Of a stretch of DNA of 64,000 bases, positions 53,378 through 62,503 are shown one piece after another. This stretch comes from JAZKHE01 sp040385525 (lineage in GTDB: Bacteria > Bacteroidota > Bacteroidia > UBA4408): assembly GCA_040385525.1 (NCBI GenBank), contig JAZKHE010000011.1, positions 248,001-312,000 on the forward strand. Reading direction: 5' to 3'. Position 1 is the first letter of the stretch. The number at the start of each line of letters is the position of its first letter. A program made the position numbers and the translations under genes. The notes under the pieces were generated by a model, which was not told the DNA's origin, did no database searches, and was given only the letters and a program-made list of their open reading frames with translations.

Positions 53378-54181
53378 ATGAATTCAGAACATAACAATCA
53401 GGAGATTGACGTAACTAAACTTATTAATAGTTTTTTAAAGTTTGTAAAACAAAACAAAATAATTGTTGGAGTATTAACTTTGTTTGGGGTTGTTTTTGGT
53501 ATTTATAATTTCTCTACTAATCCAAAACATAGTTTGCGTGTTTTTGAAAAAACAGTAGTGATAAGTTCGCCAGTTGTTAAAACCGAAATTATAGAAGACG
53601 TTGCTAATTCAATTCATCTTAAAGTTAAAAACAAACAAGCAGAAGATATTGCTGATTTGGCAAAAAAAATGAATGTATCCCAATCAATAGTGAAAGATAT
53701 GGTTGGTTTAACTTCAAAAAAACAAGCTAGCGATGGAATAAATTATTGGTTAACAATTGAAACAACTAACAAATCAACAATAAATGAAGTTGTAAATGGT
53801 ATTACAAATTATTTAAATGCGAATGAATATGTTAAATTAAATCAAGATTTAGTTAACAAGCAAAGAAGAGATTTAATTGTAGAAATTGAAAAACAGATGA
53901 AATCTTTGCAAACTGAATTAGGTATTAATCACTTAACTAATTTAGATAATTTGCATCGCTCAAATAACTCAAAATACTTCAGTTACATTGATTTATTTGA
54001 AGGAAAACAAAGGATAGAAAAAGAGTTAGTATTAGAAGGTGATATTAAAACAATTGATTTTAATAATCCATTACAACCTAAAAGTAAATTGGCTAGTTAT
54101 TTAATGATTGTTGGTTATGGATTTGCAGGTTTTATTATTTCAATTTTAATTGCAATAATTATTAAAATTGTAAAAAAATAA
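53378..54181 (+). CDS. Wzz-like polysaccharide co-polymerase/chain-length protein
   Basis: 267 residues. Two transmembrane helices (about 33-52 and 241-262) frame a periplasmic alpha/beta and coiled-coil domain, and cytoplasmic ends are short: the layout of Wzz/PCP proteins that set O-antigen chain length with Wzy. Motifs are weak, with no tyrosine-kinase domain. The gene follows rny on the plus strand and converges with the O-antigen ligase-type gene (stops adjacent), the start of the polysaccharide cluster, which supports the role. Confidence 0.72.
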   Translation: MNSEHNNQEIDVTKLINSFLKFVKQNKIIVGVLTLFGVVFGIYNFSTNPKHSLRVFEKTVVISSPVVKTEIIEDVANSIHLKVKNKQAEDIADLAKKMNVSQSIVKDMVGLTSKKQASDGINYWLTIETTNKSTINEVVNGITNYLNANEYVKLNQDLVNKQRRDLIVEIEKQMKSLQTELGINHLTNLDNLHRSNNSKYFSYIDLFEGKQRIEKELVLEGDIKTIDFNNPLQPKSKLASYLMIVGYGFAGFIISILIAIIIKIVKK

Positions 54182-55501
54182 TTAGTTAGCTTTTATTTGT
54201 TTGGTTAAAAAAGTATAGCATAACAAGGTAAAGAAAAACGCAAAAAACAAAACACCAGCTTGCATTTCGAGCATTGCTTCAAATAAAAAATTTAAGCTCG
54301 AAAACGCTAAAAAAGCAGATAATAAATAAAATTTGCTTTTTAATGATAAATATAGCGGAATTAAAAAACAAGCTAGTAAAAGTAATAATCCACCAATACC
54401 TAGTGCAATAAAAGTGTTTAAAAATTGATTGTGCGCATTCATTTTTATTTTTAACTCATTATTCATTCCTTTTTCTTCATATTTTTTAAGAAGATTATCT
54501 TTTGAATCACCAGTTCCAGTTCCAACCCAAAAATTATCAGTAGCAACATCTAAAGCAGCTTTCCACACTAATATTCTACTACCGCTACCTTCATCACTAG
54601 TAGTTATTTTTTTATTTTCACTATCAACACCTTTTATAGCTTCAACAATTTTATTCCATTGAGGCAATCGTACTAAAAAACGATGTTTAGTGTATACATT
54701 AAGTACTAAAAAAAGTAGAACTAACGTACCAAGTATTGTTAAAACATATTTTGTTTTTTGTTTTTTTAATAATTTAAATGAAAAATAAAGTATAAAAATT
54801 AAAAAACACAACCAACCTGCTTTAGAGCTCATTAGTAAAATGAAAATAGAAAGTAAAATAGAAACACTAATCCAAAATAAATTTAGTTTAATGCGTCTTT
54901 GTTTAACTAAATAATATATCGAAACAAGAGCAAAAACACTGTACAATGCAATATAGCTAGGATGCATAAAAACTGATAAGTTATGGTAGTAAAAGTAACT
55001 TGTTCCTAAGTTATATGGAACATCGTAAAGTATAACATAAACAGGTTTGTAAAATCGGTAGGTAGCCCAAATAAAACATACTAAAGCATTTACAGTAGTG
55101 CCTATAGCAAATAGTTTTAAAACTGATTTGTATTTTTCTTTATAACTTAATGCATAAGTTGATAAAGCTAATGGAATAGCGATAAATGATAATTTTGTCT
55201 CAACAACTTCTTTTCCAAATTTTATATTTTCTGTGTAAAACATTCCGATTAAATAAAAAAGGAATAAAGAAAGTAGTATTAAAATTGAAGTGTTGTTATA
55301 AATGTTTTTAAAACCACTCAAAATAAGTTTTGGTGCACTTATCCAATTTAATGCAAGTAGTATTATACAAGGTGCTACTAACGATGGATAAGCAGGAATT
55401 AAAAAAGCAATAGCACAGGTAAGATAAAAATTAGCTCGTTCGTTAAATTGTAAAAAAGTCATATCGATTTTATTAATCTTAAAATGGTTTTCTTTTGTCA
55501 A
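54182..55501 (-). CDS. O-antigen ligase/polymerase family protein (WaaL/Wzy-like)
   Basis: 439 residues, about 11-12 membrane helices. The large periplasmic loop (about 290-360) contains TSDEGSGSRILVWKAALDVATDNFWVGTGTGDSKD (split), with the family pattern 'R...W..a.....p..G.G.G' and later HNQFLNTFIALG. This is the Wzy_C domain, joining O-antigen to lipid A core (WaaL) or polymerising it (Wzy). The start at 55501 overlaps the upstream gene by 23 nt; the ATG at 55462 (MTFLQFNERANF) is an alternative. Confidence 0.82.
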   Translation of the reverse strand: MTKENHFKINKIDMTFLQFNERANFYLTCAIAFLIPAYPSLVAPCIILLALNWISAPKLILSGFKNIYNNTSILILLSLFLFYLIGMFYTENIKFGKEVVETKLSFIAIPLALSTYALSYKEKYKSVLKLFAIGTTVNALVCFIWATYRFYKPVYVILYDVPYNLGTSYFYYHNLSVFMHPSYIALYSVFALVSIYYLVKQRRIKLNLFWISVSILLSIFILLMSSKAGWLCFLIFILYFSFKLLKKQKTKYVLTILGTLVLLFLVLNVYTKHRFLVRLPQWNKIVEAIKGVDSENKKITTSDEGSGSRILVWKAALDVATDNFWVGTGTGDSKDNLLKKYEEKGMNNELKIKMNAHNQFLNTFIALGIGGLLLLLACFLIPLYLSLKSKFYLLSAFLAFSSLNFLFEAMLEMQAGVLFFAFFFTLLCYTFLTKQIKAN

Positions 55502-56453
55502 TTAGTTTTGATACAATAAATAGCAATAGTAAGTTAATGAATAAACTGAAAAGGATAATATTGCTGTTTTTACTTGTTAAATAAATTAATAAGAACAAAA
55601 TTACATTTATAAACATAGCATATAAAACAGTTTTTTGATGAGAAAAACCACTTTGTACAATTCTTTGATAGAAATGTTTACGATGAGGTTGGCTTAATTT
55701 TTCTTTATTTAAAAAACGTTTAAAAAGTGTATAAGTGGCATCAAACCAAAAAACTGATGTTAAAATTAGTGAGTTAATTAAACTTATTTCGTTAGTGTTT
55801 TGATAATGAATGGCGATAACAATAATTGTAAATCCAAGTAGAGTACTGCCAATATCGCCCATAAAAATTTTAGCTTTTTGCCAATTCCAAATTAAAAAAC
55901 CTAAAGCAGAAAAAGCGAGTATTAGTGATAAACTTTGACCAGTTAATAAAAATAAAGCAATGGCTATAAAAATAGTTTCGCTAGCTGTATAACCATCAAT
56001 ACCATCAATAAAATTGAACAAATTAATAAACCAAATTATTCCAATAAATGCAATTGCACTTAGTAAGTAAACATTTTCTATTACATAAAAACCTAAATCT
56101 AATTTTTGTAAACCACCAACAAAATAAAGTGCTAATCCTGCACAAATGGCTTGCACAAATATGCGTGGCGTTGATTTCAAATTGTAGATATCGTCAATAA
56201 AACTAATTATTGATATTAAAATTCCGCTAATTAATGCGTAGTATAAATTTGAATCAATATCATTTGTGAAAAACAAAAATGTAATTCCAGAAAACCACGT
56301 AATAGCTATTGCCAATCCGCCTCCACGAGGAGTTGCTATAGTATGCGAACTTCTTTCGTTAGGGATATCCATAATTGATTTTTTTATGGCAAACTGTCTA
56401 ACTAAATAGGTTATTAAAAACGATGAAATAAAAATTATAAAGAAAAAAATCAT
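55479..56453 (-). CDS. Polyprenyl-phosphate glycosyl-1-phosphate transferase (WecA/WbpL-like)
   Basis: 324 residues with about ten membrane segments. Signatures of the MraY/WecA superfamily: DIPNERSSHTIATPRGGGLA (about 29-48), FIDDIYNLKSTPR (about 85, DD motif), FNFIDGIDGYTASE (about 146), MGDIGSTLLGF (about 191) and the C-terminal HRKHFYQR (about 255). It starts O-antigen synthesis by transferring a sugar-1-phosphate to undecaprenyl phosphate on the cytoplasmic face. Adjacent to a WbpV-like epimerase (2-nt gap), a pairing typical of QuiNAc/FucNAc-initiated O-antigens. Confidence 0.88.
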   Translation of the reverse strand: MIFFFIIFISSFLITYLVRQFAIKKSIMDIPNERSSHTIATPRGGGLAIAITWFSGITFLFFTNDIDSNLYYALISGILISIISFIDDIYNLKSTPRIFVQAICAGLALYFVGGLQKLDLGFYVIENVYLLSAIAFIGIIWFINLFNFIDGIDGYTASETIFIAIALFLLTGQSLSLILAFSALGFLIWNWQKAKIFMGDIGSTLLGFTIIVIAIHYQNTNEISLINSLILTSVFWFDATYTLFKRFLNKEKLSQPHRKHFYQRIVQSGFSHQKTVLYAMFINVILFLLIYLTSKNSNIILFSLFINLLLLFIVSKLIDKRKPF

Positions 56454-56454
56454 T

Positions 56455-57363
56455 TTATGAATTTTTATTTTTTAAATAATATTGAATCATATCTTCTAAA
56501 CCACTTTCAATTGTATGGTTTGTACTAATACTTAAATTTTTGCTCGGTTCAATTTTTAGCGTTCCAAATAGTTTGTCAAAAATTTCAGGTTTTAATTTTT
56601 TAAGTACACTTAGCACTAATCTAGGTAAAGGTAAAAGCGTTATTTTTTTATTTAGAATTTTAGCAATTGATTTTACTAAATCTTTTGTACTTATTGCAGT
56701 ATTGTCAGTAACCAAAAAGAGTCCGCTTTTATTTTCAGTAATTACATTTTCAATGTATTGAACAAGGTTTTTTATATTTATAAAATCTCTAGTTCCGTTT
56801 GCATTACCGAACGGAAGCGGGAATCCTTTTTCAACCAATTTAACCAAGCGAAGCATGTTGCCTGGTGGATTTTCACCACCGTAAATCAACGGTGCTCTAA
56901 AAATAGTAACAGCAAATGTTTCGCTTATTAGTTTTTTTAAATCAATATCGGCTAATAATTTAGATTTACCATAAGCATTAATAGGCTTTTCTTTTGTAGT
57001 ATTATTTATTTCTTCTACATTACCATAAACAGCAATTGTACTGAATTGGATAAATTGTTTTACTCCATTTTGTTTTGCTTGGTTTGCAAGTTTAATAGCT
57101 AATTTGTGATTTACATCAAAGTAAATTGAGTCTTCAATTTTTGTTTTTTGGTGAACAATTGCTGTGCAATTTATGACTACATTTTTGTTTTTAAAAACTT
57201 CATCAGAAATAGTGTTGTAATCTTCAACAACAATAACATTTGTATTTTGCGATTTAGTTCGACTTACTAATGTGATGTTACAATTAATTTTGTTGTAGTT
57301 AACAAAACTTTTAGCAACAAAACTGTTGCCTCCAATTACAAGTATTTCTATTTTTTCTGACAC
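56455..57363 (-). CDS. NAD-dependent epimerase/dehydratase (WbpV-like 4-reductase)
   Basis: 302 residues, SDR fold. Nucleotide loop VIGGNSFVAKSFVNYN (about 9-24; the usual G-x-x-G-x-x-G is relaxed to GGNSFVAK), VNCTAIVH (about 63), and catalytic YGKSK (about 130, Tyr-x3-Lys). The order next to a WecA/WbpL-type gene suggests formation of UDP-QuiNAc or UDP-FucNAc, the initiator sugar. The altered glycine loop is worth noting. Overlaps the upstream glycosyltransferase gene by one base. Confidence 0.78.
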   Translation of the reverse strand: MSEKIEILVIGGNSFVAKSFVNYNKINCNITLVSRTKSQNTNVIVVEDYNTISDEVFKNKNVVINCTAIVHQKTKIEDSIYFDVNHKLAIKLANQAKQNGVKQFIQFSTIAVYGNVEEINNTTKEKPINAYGKSKLLADIDLKKLISETFAVTIFRAPLIYGGENPPGNMLRLVKLVEKGFPLPFGNANGTRDFINIKNLVQYIENVITENKSGLFLVTDNTAISTKDLVKSIAKILNKKITLLPLPRLVLSVLKKLKPEIFDKLFGTLKIEPSKNLSISTNHTIESGLEDMIQYYLKNKNS

Positions 57364-58121
57364 TATTTTTTGAAAAACTGTTTTATTTTTGGTAGTAATC
57401 TAAAAACTGGATATAAAATAGAAACACTTATATCGTTTACTTTAAAAGCTTTGTAACACTCAATATTTTGATTGTAAATATTTTTTAAATTTTTATTTGT
57501 TGCGCCACCTAATCGCATTTTTATAATTGCTTTTGGCAAATAGCAAGATGAAATTTGATACTTTTCTAAAAAGCGAAGCATCAATTCAAAATCTGCTGCA
57601 AGTTTAAAATCTAAATTAAAATAACCATATTTTTTATAAACTTCGTTTTTTACGATAAACGTTGGATGTGCAGGATGCCAACCTGTTTTAAACGAATTTT
57701 TTACAAATGGTTTTTGTTTCCAATACCTAACTTCTGTATCAGGATTTTCTTCGTTTACATATATTAAATCGGCAAATATGCTATCCGTATTTTGCTTTTC
57801 AAGTTCATTCACAACATCTTCAATTGCAGTGTTGTTTATATAAAAATCATCAGAATTTATAATGGCTAAATAATCGCCAGTAGCCATTTTTAATCCTTTG
57901 TTCATCGCATCGTATATGCCTTTATCTGGCTCGCTAATAAACTTGGTAATTTTATTTCCGTACGATTTTATTATGTCAATAGTTTTGTCTTTAGAGCCAC
58001 CATCTACAATAATATACTCAATGTTTGGATAGGTTTGATTAATTACAGACTCTATCGCAGATTTAATGTGTTTTTCGCTGTTGTAACAAACGGTTACTAT
58101 GCTTATTTTTAAATGCTGCAT
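57363..58121 (-). CDS. Family 2 glycosyltransferase
   Basis: 252 residues, soluble GT-A fold. SIVTVCYNSEKHIKSAIESV (7-26), YIIVDGGSKDKTIDII (about 36-51), EPDKGIYDAMNKGLKMATGDYL (split, about 65-86) and NSDDF (about 89-93, metal-binding DxD-type). The WQ/WH segment TGWHPAHPTF (about 145) contacts the acceptor. Transfers one sugar in the repeat unit; sugar unknown. It starts directly after the preceding gene (0-1 nt). Confidence 0.9.
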   Translation of the reverse strand: MQHLKISIVTVCYNSEKHIKSAIESVINQTYPNIEYIIVDGGSKDKTIDIIKSYGNKITKFISEPDKGIYDAMNKGLKMATGDYLAIINSDDFYINNTAIEDVVNELEKQNTDSIFADLIYVNEENPDTEVRYWKQKPFVKNSFKTGWHPAHPTFIVKNEVYKKYGYFNLDFKLAADFELMLRFLEKYQISSCYLPKAIIKMRLGGATNKNLKNIYNQNIECYKAFKVNDISVSILYPVFRLLPKIKQFFKK

Positions 58122-59114
58122 TTATAAATTGTTTCTGTTAAATAAATTATAACGTAAATATTTTTTCACAAAATACTTTAGTTTTTCTCGCGCGCCTTCA
58201 AAGTCACTAATTGCAAATGGACGTAAGCTTTCTTCAAAAGCAGGGTCAATTTTTTGAACTATATTTAATGCATTTGCTAACTCTTTTATGTAGGGTGTAT
58301 AAATGTTGTTTACATCACTTTTGGTTAATTTAAACCAACCTAAGTCGGCTAAATTTCCTAAATAAAATCGAACATAATGAAAGTGATAAAAAACAGCGTC
58401 AAACTTTTTATTTGTGCTAATTTCTTTTAGAGTTAGTTTGCTTTTTTCTTGTTCAATTACTTCGTATTGTTGAATATTCCAAGGTGCTAATCCACCACCT
58501 AAATGTTGCAAAACATGTACGCTGTTAAATCGAGTTGTCCAGTCGTCTAAATATTTTTGATCACCAAATTTGCCATCTTCATATCTGTCGTAACACCAAT
58601 CAATACAAGCATCTGCCCACCAATTTAATACTTTTTTACCTTCTTCGTTATTTTTAAATGTTACAAACTGAACACAGTATTTACCTGCAATTTCAGTTCT
58701 GTCGTATTTAGATGTATAACGATGTTCGGTTATTAAAACAGATTTGTTGCTTATCTCCATCTCATCAAAAAGAATTTGTGGAGATGTGTAGAAATATAAA
58801 TCGGCATCAACATAAGTACAGTTATCAACTGCATAGTTGTTTAATACATGTAAAATAGTTGATGATGTGCAAGTCCAACAATATTCAGCTCTACTTCGTT
58901 CTTTTTTTACATTTAAAAGACGTTCAGTTTCAAAATCTTTTAAAGTAATAATTGTTGCATGTTTTAGATTGAGCTTTGTTAAAATTTCAAAAGCTTTATC
59001 ATTAAATGCAAAAATATATAGATGAAAATTACTACAATTTTTTTCGAGAGAGTTGTACATTGTTAACCCTCTAGTTAAATAAAACGAATCGAATAGGGTA
59101 CAGAAATTAAGCAT
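58122..59114 (-). CDS. GT8-like glycosyltransferase
   Basis: 330 residues from the ATG at 59114. A GTG at 59126 would add only MKTT, encoded inside a repeat-like sequence, so I reject it. LNFCTLFDSFYLTRGLTMYNSL (split at 20) opens the fold as in GT8-type proteins ('v.t..d..Yl......l..Sl'), and YVDADLYFY (about 92-100) provides the DxD. HVLQHLGGGLAPWNI (about 201) is probably near the donor pocket. Sugar and acceptor unknown. The GxxExxY gene is inserted just upstream. Confidence 0.68.
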   Translation of the reverse strand: MLNFCTLFDSFYLTRGLTMYNSLEKNCSNFHLYIFAFNDKAFEILTKLNLKHATIITLKDFETERLLNVKKERSRAEYCWTCTSSTILHVLNNYAVDNCTYVDADLYFYTSPQILFDEMEISNKSVLITEHRYTSKYDRTEIAGKYCVQFVTFKNNEEGKKVLNWWADACIDWCYDRYEDGKFGDQKYLDDWTTRFNSVHVLQHLGGGLAPWNIQQYEVIEQEKSKLTLKEISTNKKFDAVFYHFHYVRFYLGNLADLGWFKLTKSDVNNIYTPYIKELANALNIVQKIDPAFEESLRPFAISDFEGAREKLKYFVKKYLRYNLFNRNNL

Positions 59115-59165
59115 AGTAGTTTTCACGCAGATAAACGCTGATTTAATCGCTAATTTACGCTAAAA

Positions 59166-59549
59166 TTATAAATTATTCACTATCCTAACAATTGAATTCT
59201 TTAACGATAGAGAGTTGAAATTAATTAAAAGTCCTAATTTTTTGTTTGATAATCTGAGATAAGTGAGTAATTGCTTGTGATGAACATCAGCAAGAGTTTC
59301 TACTGATTTTATTTCAACAATAACTAAATCATTAATTAGCAAGTCTAATCGGAAGCCAATATCCATTTTGATGTTTTCATAATGCATCGGAACGCCAATT
59401 TGATTTTTAACATCGTAGCCATGTTTTCTTAATTCAAACATTAAAGCAGTTTCGTAAACAGATTCTAATAAACCTGGACCGAGCGCAGAATGTACTTTAA
59501 ACGCAGCACCTCTTATTTGATACGAGATTTCGTTTTCAATTAATTCCAT
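59166..59549 (-). CDS. GxxExxY protein (orphan, probably mobile)
   Basis: 127 residues. The defining motif is seen as GLLESVYE (about 25-32), followed by the PD-(D/E)XK-like core: DIGFRLDLLINDLVIVEIKSV (split, about 64-82) and LLTYLRLSNKKLGLLINF (about 94-111). Family function is unknown; a nuclease fold has been suggested for it. Flanks are repeat-like sequences with TTTGCG/ACGC motifs: 59124-59160 and 59555-59592. The gene interrupts the polysaccharide operon. Confidence 0.85.
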   Translation of the reverse strand: MELIENEISYQIRGAAFKVHSALGPGLLESVYETALMFELRKHGYDVKNQIGVPMHYENIKMDIGFRLDLLINDLVIVEIKSVETLADVHHKQLLTYLRLSNKKLGLLINFNSLSLKNSIVRIVNNL

Positions 59550-59590
59550 CTGTAAAACTCTGCTTTTAATTTGCGAAACTCAGCGAGAAA

Positions 59591-60676
59591 TTAAAATTTA
59601 TTCATTACTTCAATGACTCTATTTACATCGTTTTCAGTATGGAAATACGAAATTGGTAAACTCAATGTTGTAGTATGTATTTTTTCACTAATAGGAAATT
59701 CGTATTCTTTAAGTTGGCCTTTTAAAGCGTTTTGTTTACTAGGAGATAAAGGATAATGAATTTCTGTTTTAATATCATTTTTCAATAAATACTCTTTTAG
59801 TTCGTCACGTTTTTCATGACGAATATTAAAAATATGATACACATCAAAATAATCTTGGTGTATAACTGGTTTTATATAATCTGATTTTAAGTTGTTTAAA
59901 TAAAGACTTGCCAGCTTGCGTTTGTGTGTATTTATTTCGTTTAGTTTTTTTAGTTTTATCGATAAAAATGCAGCTTGTATTTCATCTAATCTTGAATTAT
60001 AACCAACAACTTCGTTGTAATATTTAACATCAGATCCATAATTACGTAATCGGCGAATTTTTTTTGTTAAATCTGTATCATTACAAACAACTGCACCAGC
60101 ATCGCCTAAGGCACCTAAATTTTTAGTAGGGTAAAAGCTAAATGCACCAAATTCGCCAAAAGTTCCTGTGTGTTTACCTTTGTATGTTGCGCCATGCGAT
60201 TGTGCACAATCTTCTATTAATTTTAAGTTATGTTTTTTACATAAATCTATAATAGGATTCATGTCGCACGATTTTCCGTAAAGGTGAACAACAACAATTG
60301 CTTTTGTTTTTGAAGTTATTTTTTCTTCAATTTTAGCTGGGTCAATATTGTATGTATTGATGTCTGGCTCAACTAAAACGGGAGTCATGCTATTTTGCAT
60401 AACACTTAATATTGTGGCAATATAGGTGTTGGATGGCACAATAATTTCACTTCCTTTTTCAAAATTAAAAGCAGCAATAGAAAGTGTTATAGCATCTAAA
60501 CCCGAAGCTAATCCTACACAGTGTTGTGCTTTGTTATAGGAAGCGAATTCTTCTTCAAATTGTTTTACGCTGTTACCTAAAATGTACCAGCCCGATTTTA
60601 AAACTTTATCAAATTGTTTGGTATATTCCTCAAAAAATGGCGCATTTAATAAGGCTAAGTTTTCGTATTCAATCAT
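59591..60676 (-). CDS. DegT/DnrJ-type sugar aminotransferase (QdtB/FdtB-like)
   Basis: 361 residues, PLP-dependent fold type I. ASGLDAITLS (57-66), EDCAQSHGATYKGKHTGTFGE (split, about 155-175), and PLP Lys185 in FYPTKNLGALGD. The C-terminus has NDIKTEIHYPLSP, the usual substrate-loop. It aminates a 3-keto-6-deoxyhexose nucleotide to the 3-amino sugar (Qui3N or Fuc3N). Six nt separate it from the QdtA/FdtA-like isomerase that makes its substrate. Confidence 0.9.
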   Translation of the reverse strand: MIEYENLALLNAPFFEEYTKQFDKVLKSGWYILGNSVKQFEEEFASYNKAQHCVGLASGLDAITLSIAAFNFEKGSEIIVPSNTYIATILSVMQNSMTPVLVEPDINTYNIDPAKIEEKITSKTKAIVVVHLYGKSCDMNPIIDLCKKHNLKLIEDCAQSHGATYKGKHTGTFGEFGAFSFYPTKNLGALGDAGAVVCNDTDLTKKIRRLRNYGSDVKYYNEVVGYNSRLDEIQAAFLSIKLKKLNEINTHKRKLASLYLNNLKSDYIKPVIHQDYFDVYHIFNIRHEKRDELKEYLLKNDIKTEIHYPLSPSKQNALKGQLKEYEFPISEKIHTTTLSLPISYFHTENDVNRVIEVMNKF

Positions 60677-60681
60677 TTTAA

Positions 60682-61047
60682 TTATTTATAATTTTCAAAA
60701 ATATAATCGTTTTGGTCAAAATATTCTGATGCTAATACCATTAAAATAGCATCTGGAGTAAAACTGTGCATTTGATGCCAGTCTTTTGGCTCAAGAATTA
60801 AACATTTGTCGGGAGTGTCTAAAACAAATTCTTCTTTTTTAGTACCATCATTATTAGAAATTATGCAACTTCCTTTTATGCAAATGGCAGCCTGAACTGT
60901 TTTTATGTGTCGGTGTCCACCTCGAACAGAATCATCTACACCATAAATATAAAATATACGTTTTATATCGAATGGAATTGTTTTTTCAATCACTGTTAAG
61001 TTTCCTCGTTTGTCGGTAAACGTTTTTAAACTGATAAAATTTGCCAT
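60682..61047 (-). CDS. dTDP-4-keto-6-deoxyglucose 3,4-ketoisomerase (QdtA/FdtA-like cupin)
   Basis: 121 residues, cupin fold. VIEKTIPFDIKRIFYIYGV (about 19-37), RGGHRHIKTVQAAICIKG (about 43-60, catalytic His pair) and LEPKDWHQMHSF (about 84-95) match QdtA/FdtA/WxcM-C. It converts the 4-keto sugar to the 3-keto form for the aminotransferase. The later acetyltransferase (QdtC/FdtC) is not seen within the window; it may lie beyond or not exist. Confidence 0.88.
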   Translation of the reverse strand: MANFISLKTFTDKRGNLTVIEKTIPFDIKRIFYIYGVDDSVRGGHRHIKTVQAAICIKGSCIISNNDGTKKEEFVLDTPDKCLILEPKDWHQMHSFTPDAILMVLASEYFDQNDYIFENYK

Positions 61048-61119
61048 ACTGTTGCTGAGTAAAAATAAATATAACTTATTCTTTTGTATAAAAGTTCTAA
61101 ATTTAACTACAATTTAATA

Positions 61120-61836
61120 TTATTTGACATTTTCTAATACGTAAATATTACCAAAATACATATCTTCATTTTTTGGTAAAATCCATAATATAAGACCTAA
61201 TAAATTATTAATAAAACCCAATGGAACTAATATTATCCAGGCTAAAGGTGAAGGAAGGTATTTTTTTAATATTATATAGAAATAATTGTTTATTAGTAAA
61301 GAAAATAATCTAAAGTCTTTTAAATATTTTTTATGCTCAATTACTTTAAAACCATGTGTTTTGAACATATGATTTAGTCCAAAAGATGAGTAACGTGCAT
61401 AATCATAAGGTTGTTCGTGCTCACCCCAAATAAAAGGAATTGTAATTAGGCATTTACCTCCTGGCTTTACTACTTTTTTTATCTCTGTAAAAAACAAATC
61501 AGGATTAAAAACATGTTCTAAAACTTCAAAAAAAACTAATGAGTCAAAAGTATTAGCTTCAAACGGAAAGTGAGTTCCATCATAAAAAACATCAATATAT
61601 TCTTTTTGATGAGTGTGACCTGCCTGCTCAATATCCATTCCAATATATTCTTTAACATTAGAAAACAAGTCAATATATGGTTTGCTTCCAGTTCCCACAT
61701 CTAAAGTTTTTCCTGAAATTTCAGGAGCGTATTTTTTTACATTATTGTAAATAGCAGCTCTTCCCCAAAAAAAAGGATTTACAAAAAAACCTAAAAACGT
61801 GGGTTTAAATAATTGCTTGTATAAAAATTTTCTCAT
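61120..61836 (-). CDS. Class I SAM-dependent methyltransferase
   Basis: 238 residues from the ATG at 61836 (a TTG six codons upstream is possible). Motif I LDVGTGSKPYIDLF (about 45-58), acidic DIEQAGH (about 69-75), SLVFFEVLEHVFNPDLF (about 98-114) and LKPGGKCLITIPF-type loop (VVKPGGKCLITIPF, about 121-134). The last 40 residues contain two hydrophobic segments (LAWIILVPLGFINNLLGLILW, split), suggesting membrane association near the assembly machinery. Probably methylates a sugar or lipid-linked intermediate. Confidence 0.8.
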   Translation of the reverse strand: MRKFLYKQLFKPTFLGFFVNPFFWGRAAIYNNVKKYAPEISGKTLDVGTGSKPYIDLFSNVKEYIGMDIEQAGHTHQKEYIDVFYDGTHFPFEANTFDSLVFFEVLEHVFNPDLFFTEIKKVVKPGGKCLITIPFIWGEHEQPYDYARYSSFGLNHMFKTHGFKVIEHKKYLKDFRLFSLLINNYFYIILKKYLPSPLAWIILVPLGFINNLLGLILWILPKNEDMYFGNIYVLENVK

Positions 61837-61860
61837 TACTTTTCGATTAATCAACTAAAA

Positions 61861-62283
61861 TTAGTTATTTCTATTTAATAAAATAGATTTTTGTGCAGAA
61901 TTGTAGTTATTGGGATTGTTTTTAATTAGTGAATCTATTTCGTCTAATTGTTCTCTTGAGAGTATAAAATCTTCAGCTTTTTTCTTACCTAGCCCAATTT
62001 CTGTTAGAATTTCTATGCCTGAATTTTCTTGAATTAATGCTTTTTGAGCTGCATTATAGTTGTTTGGGTTAGTATTGATTATGGTTCTTATTTCTTCTTT
62101 TTGCTGTGTTGTTAATTGCAAACTATCTAAATTAATTTGTCCCATTCCAACTTTTAGTAGAATATTTTCTGAAGTTTTGTCCGTTTTTTTTAAATCTAAT
62201 TTAGAAAGATTGTAGTGTAAAATAAATACTAATACTACTCCAATAATTTGAGTTGTTATTTTTTTAAGAGTACTTATTTTCAT
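61861..62283 (-). CDS. Small membrane-anchored protein with an internal duplication
   Basis: 140 residues. One N-terminal membrane helix (about 8-26, TTQIIGVVLVFILHYNL) and a soluble remainder built from two copies of a ~45-residue unit, each ending in the near-identical NPNNYNAAQKAL (about 76) and NPNNYNSAQKSI (about 123). Both units carry TTQQKEEIRTIIN/SREQLDEIDSLIK helices. No family recognised. It lies inside the polysaccharide cluster. Could be a scaffold for assembly proteins, purely inferred. Confidence 0.6.
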   Translation of the reverse strand: MKISTLKKITTQIIGVVLVFILHYNLSKLDLKKTDKTSENILLKVGMGQINLDSLQLTTQQKEEIRTIINTNPNNYNAAQKALIQENSGIEILTEIGLGKKKAEDFILSREQLDEIDSLIKNNPNNYNSAQKSILLNRNN

Positions 62284-62503
62284 TTTTTAAGTTGTTTAGA
62301 TTTGAATTACTTCTAAAAAAAAAGCTAGCTACATCATATCCTTTGTTAATCGATTTTCTATGTTTTAAAGCTACTAGGCTAATCATGACATAAGATATTA
62401 ATTGATTTTAAAACGAAAGGCAGTTGAGTATATTAACTGATTCTATATTTAGAATTTGATGTTGTTGCTTAAACTGAAATTTTATTTTAATTAAAAAAAT
62501 CGA

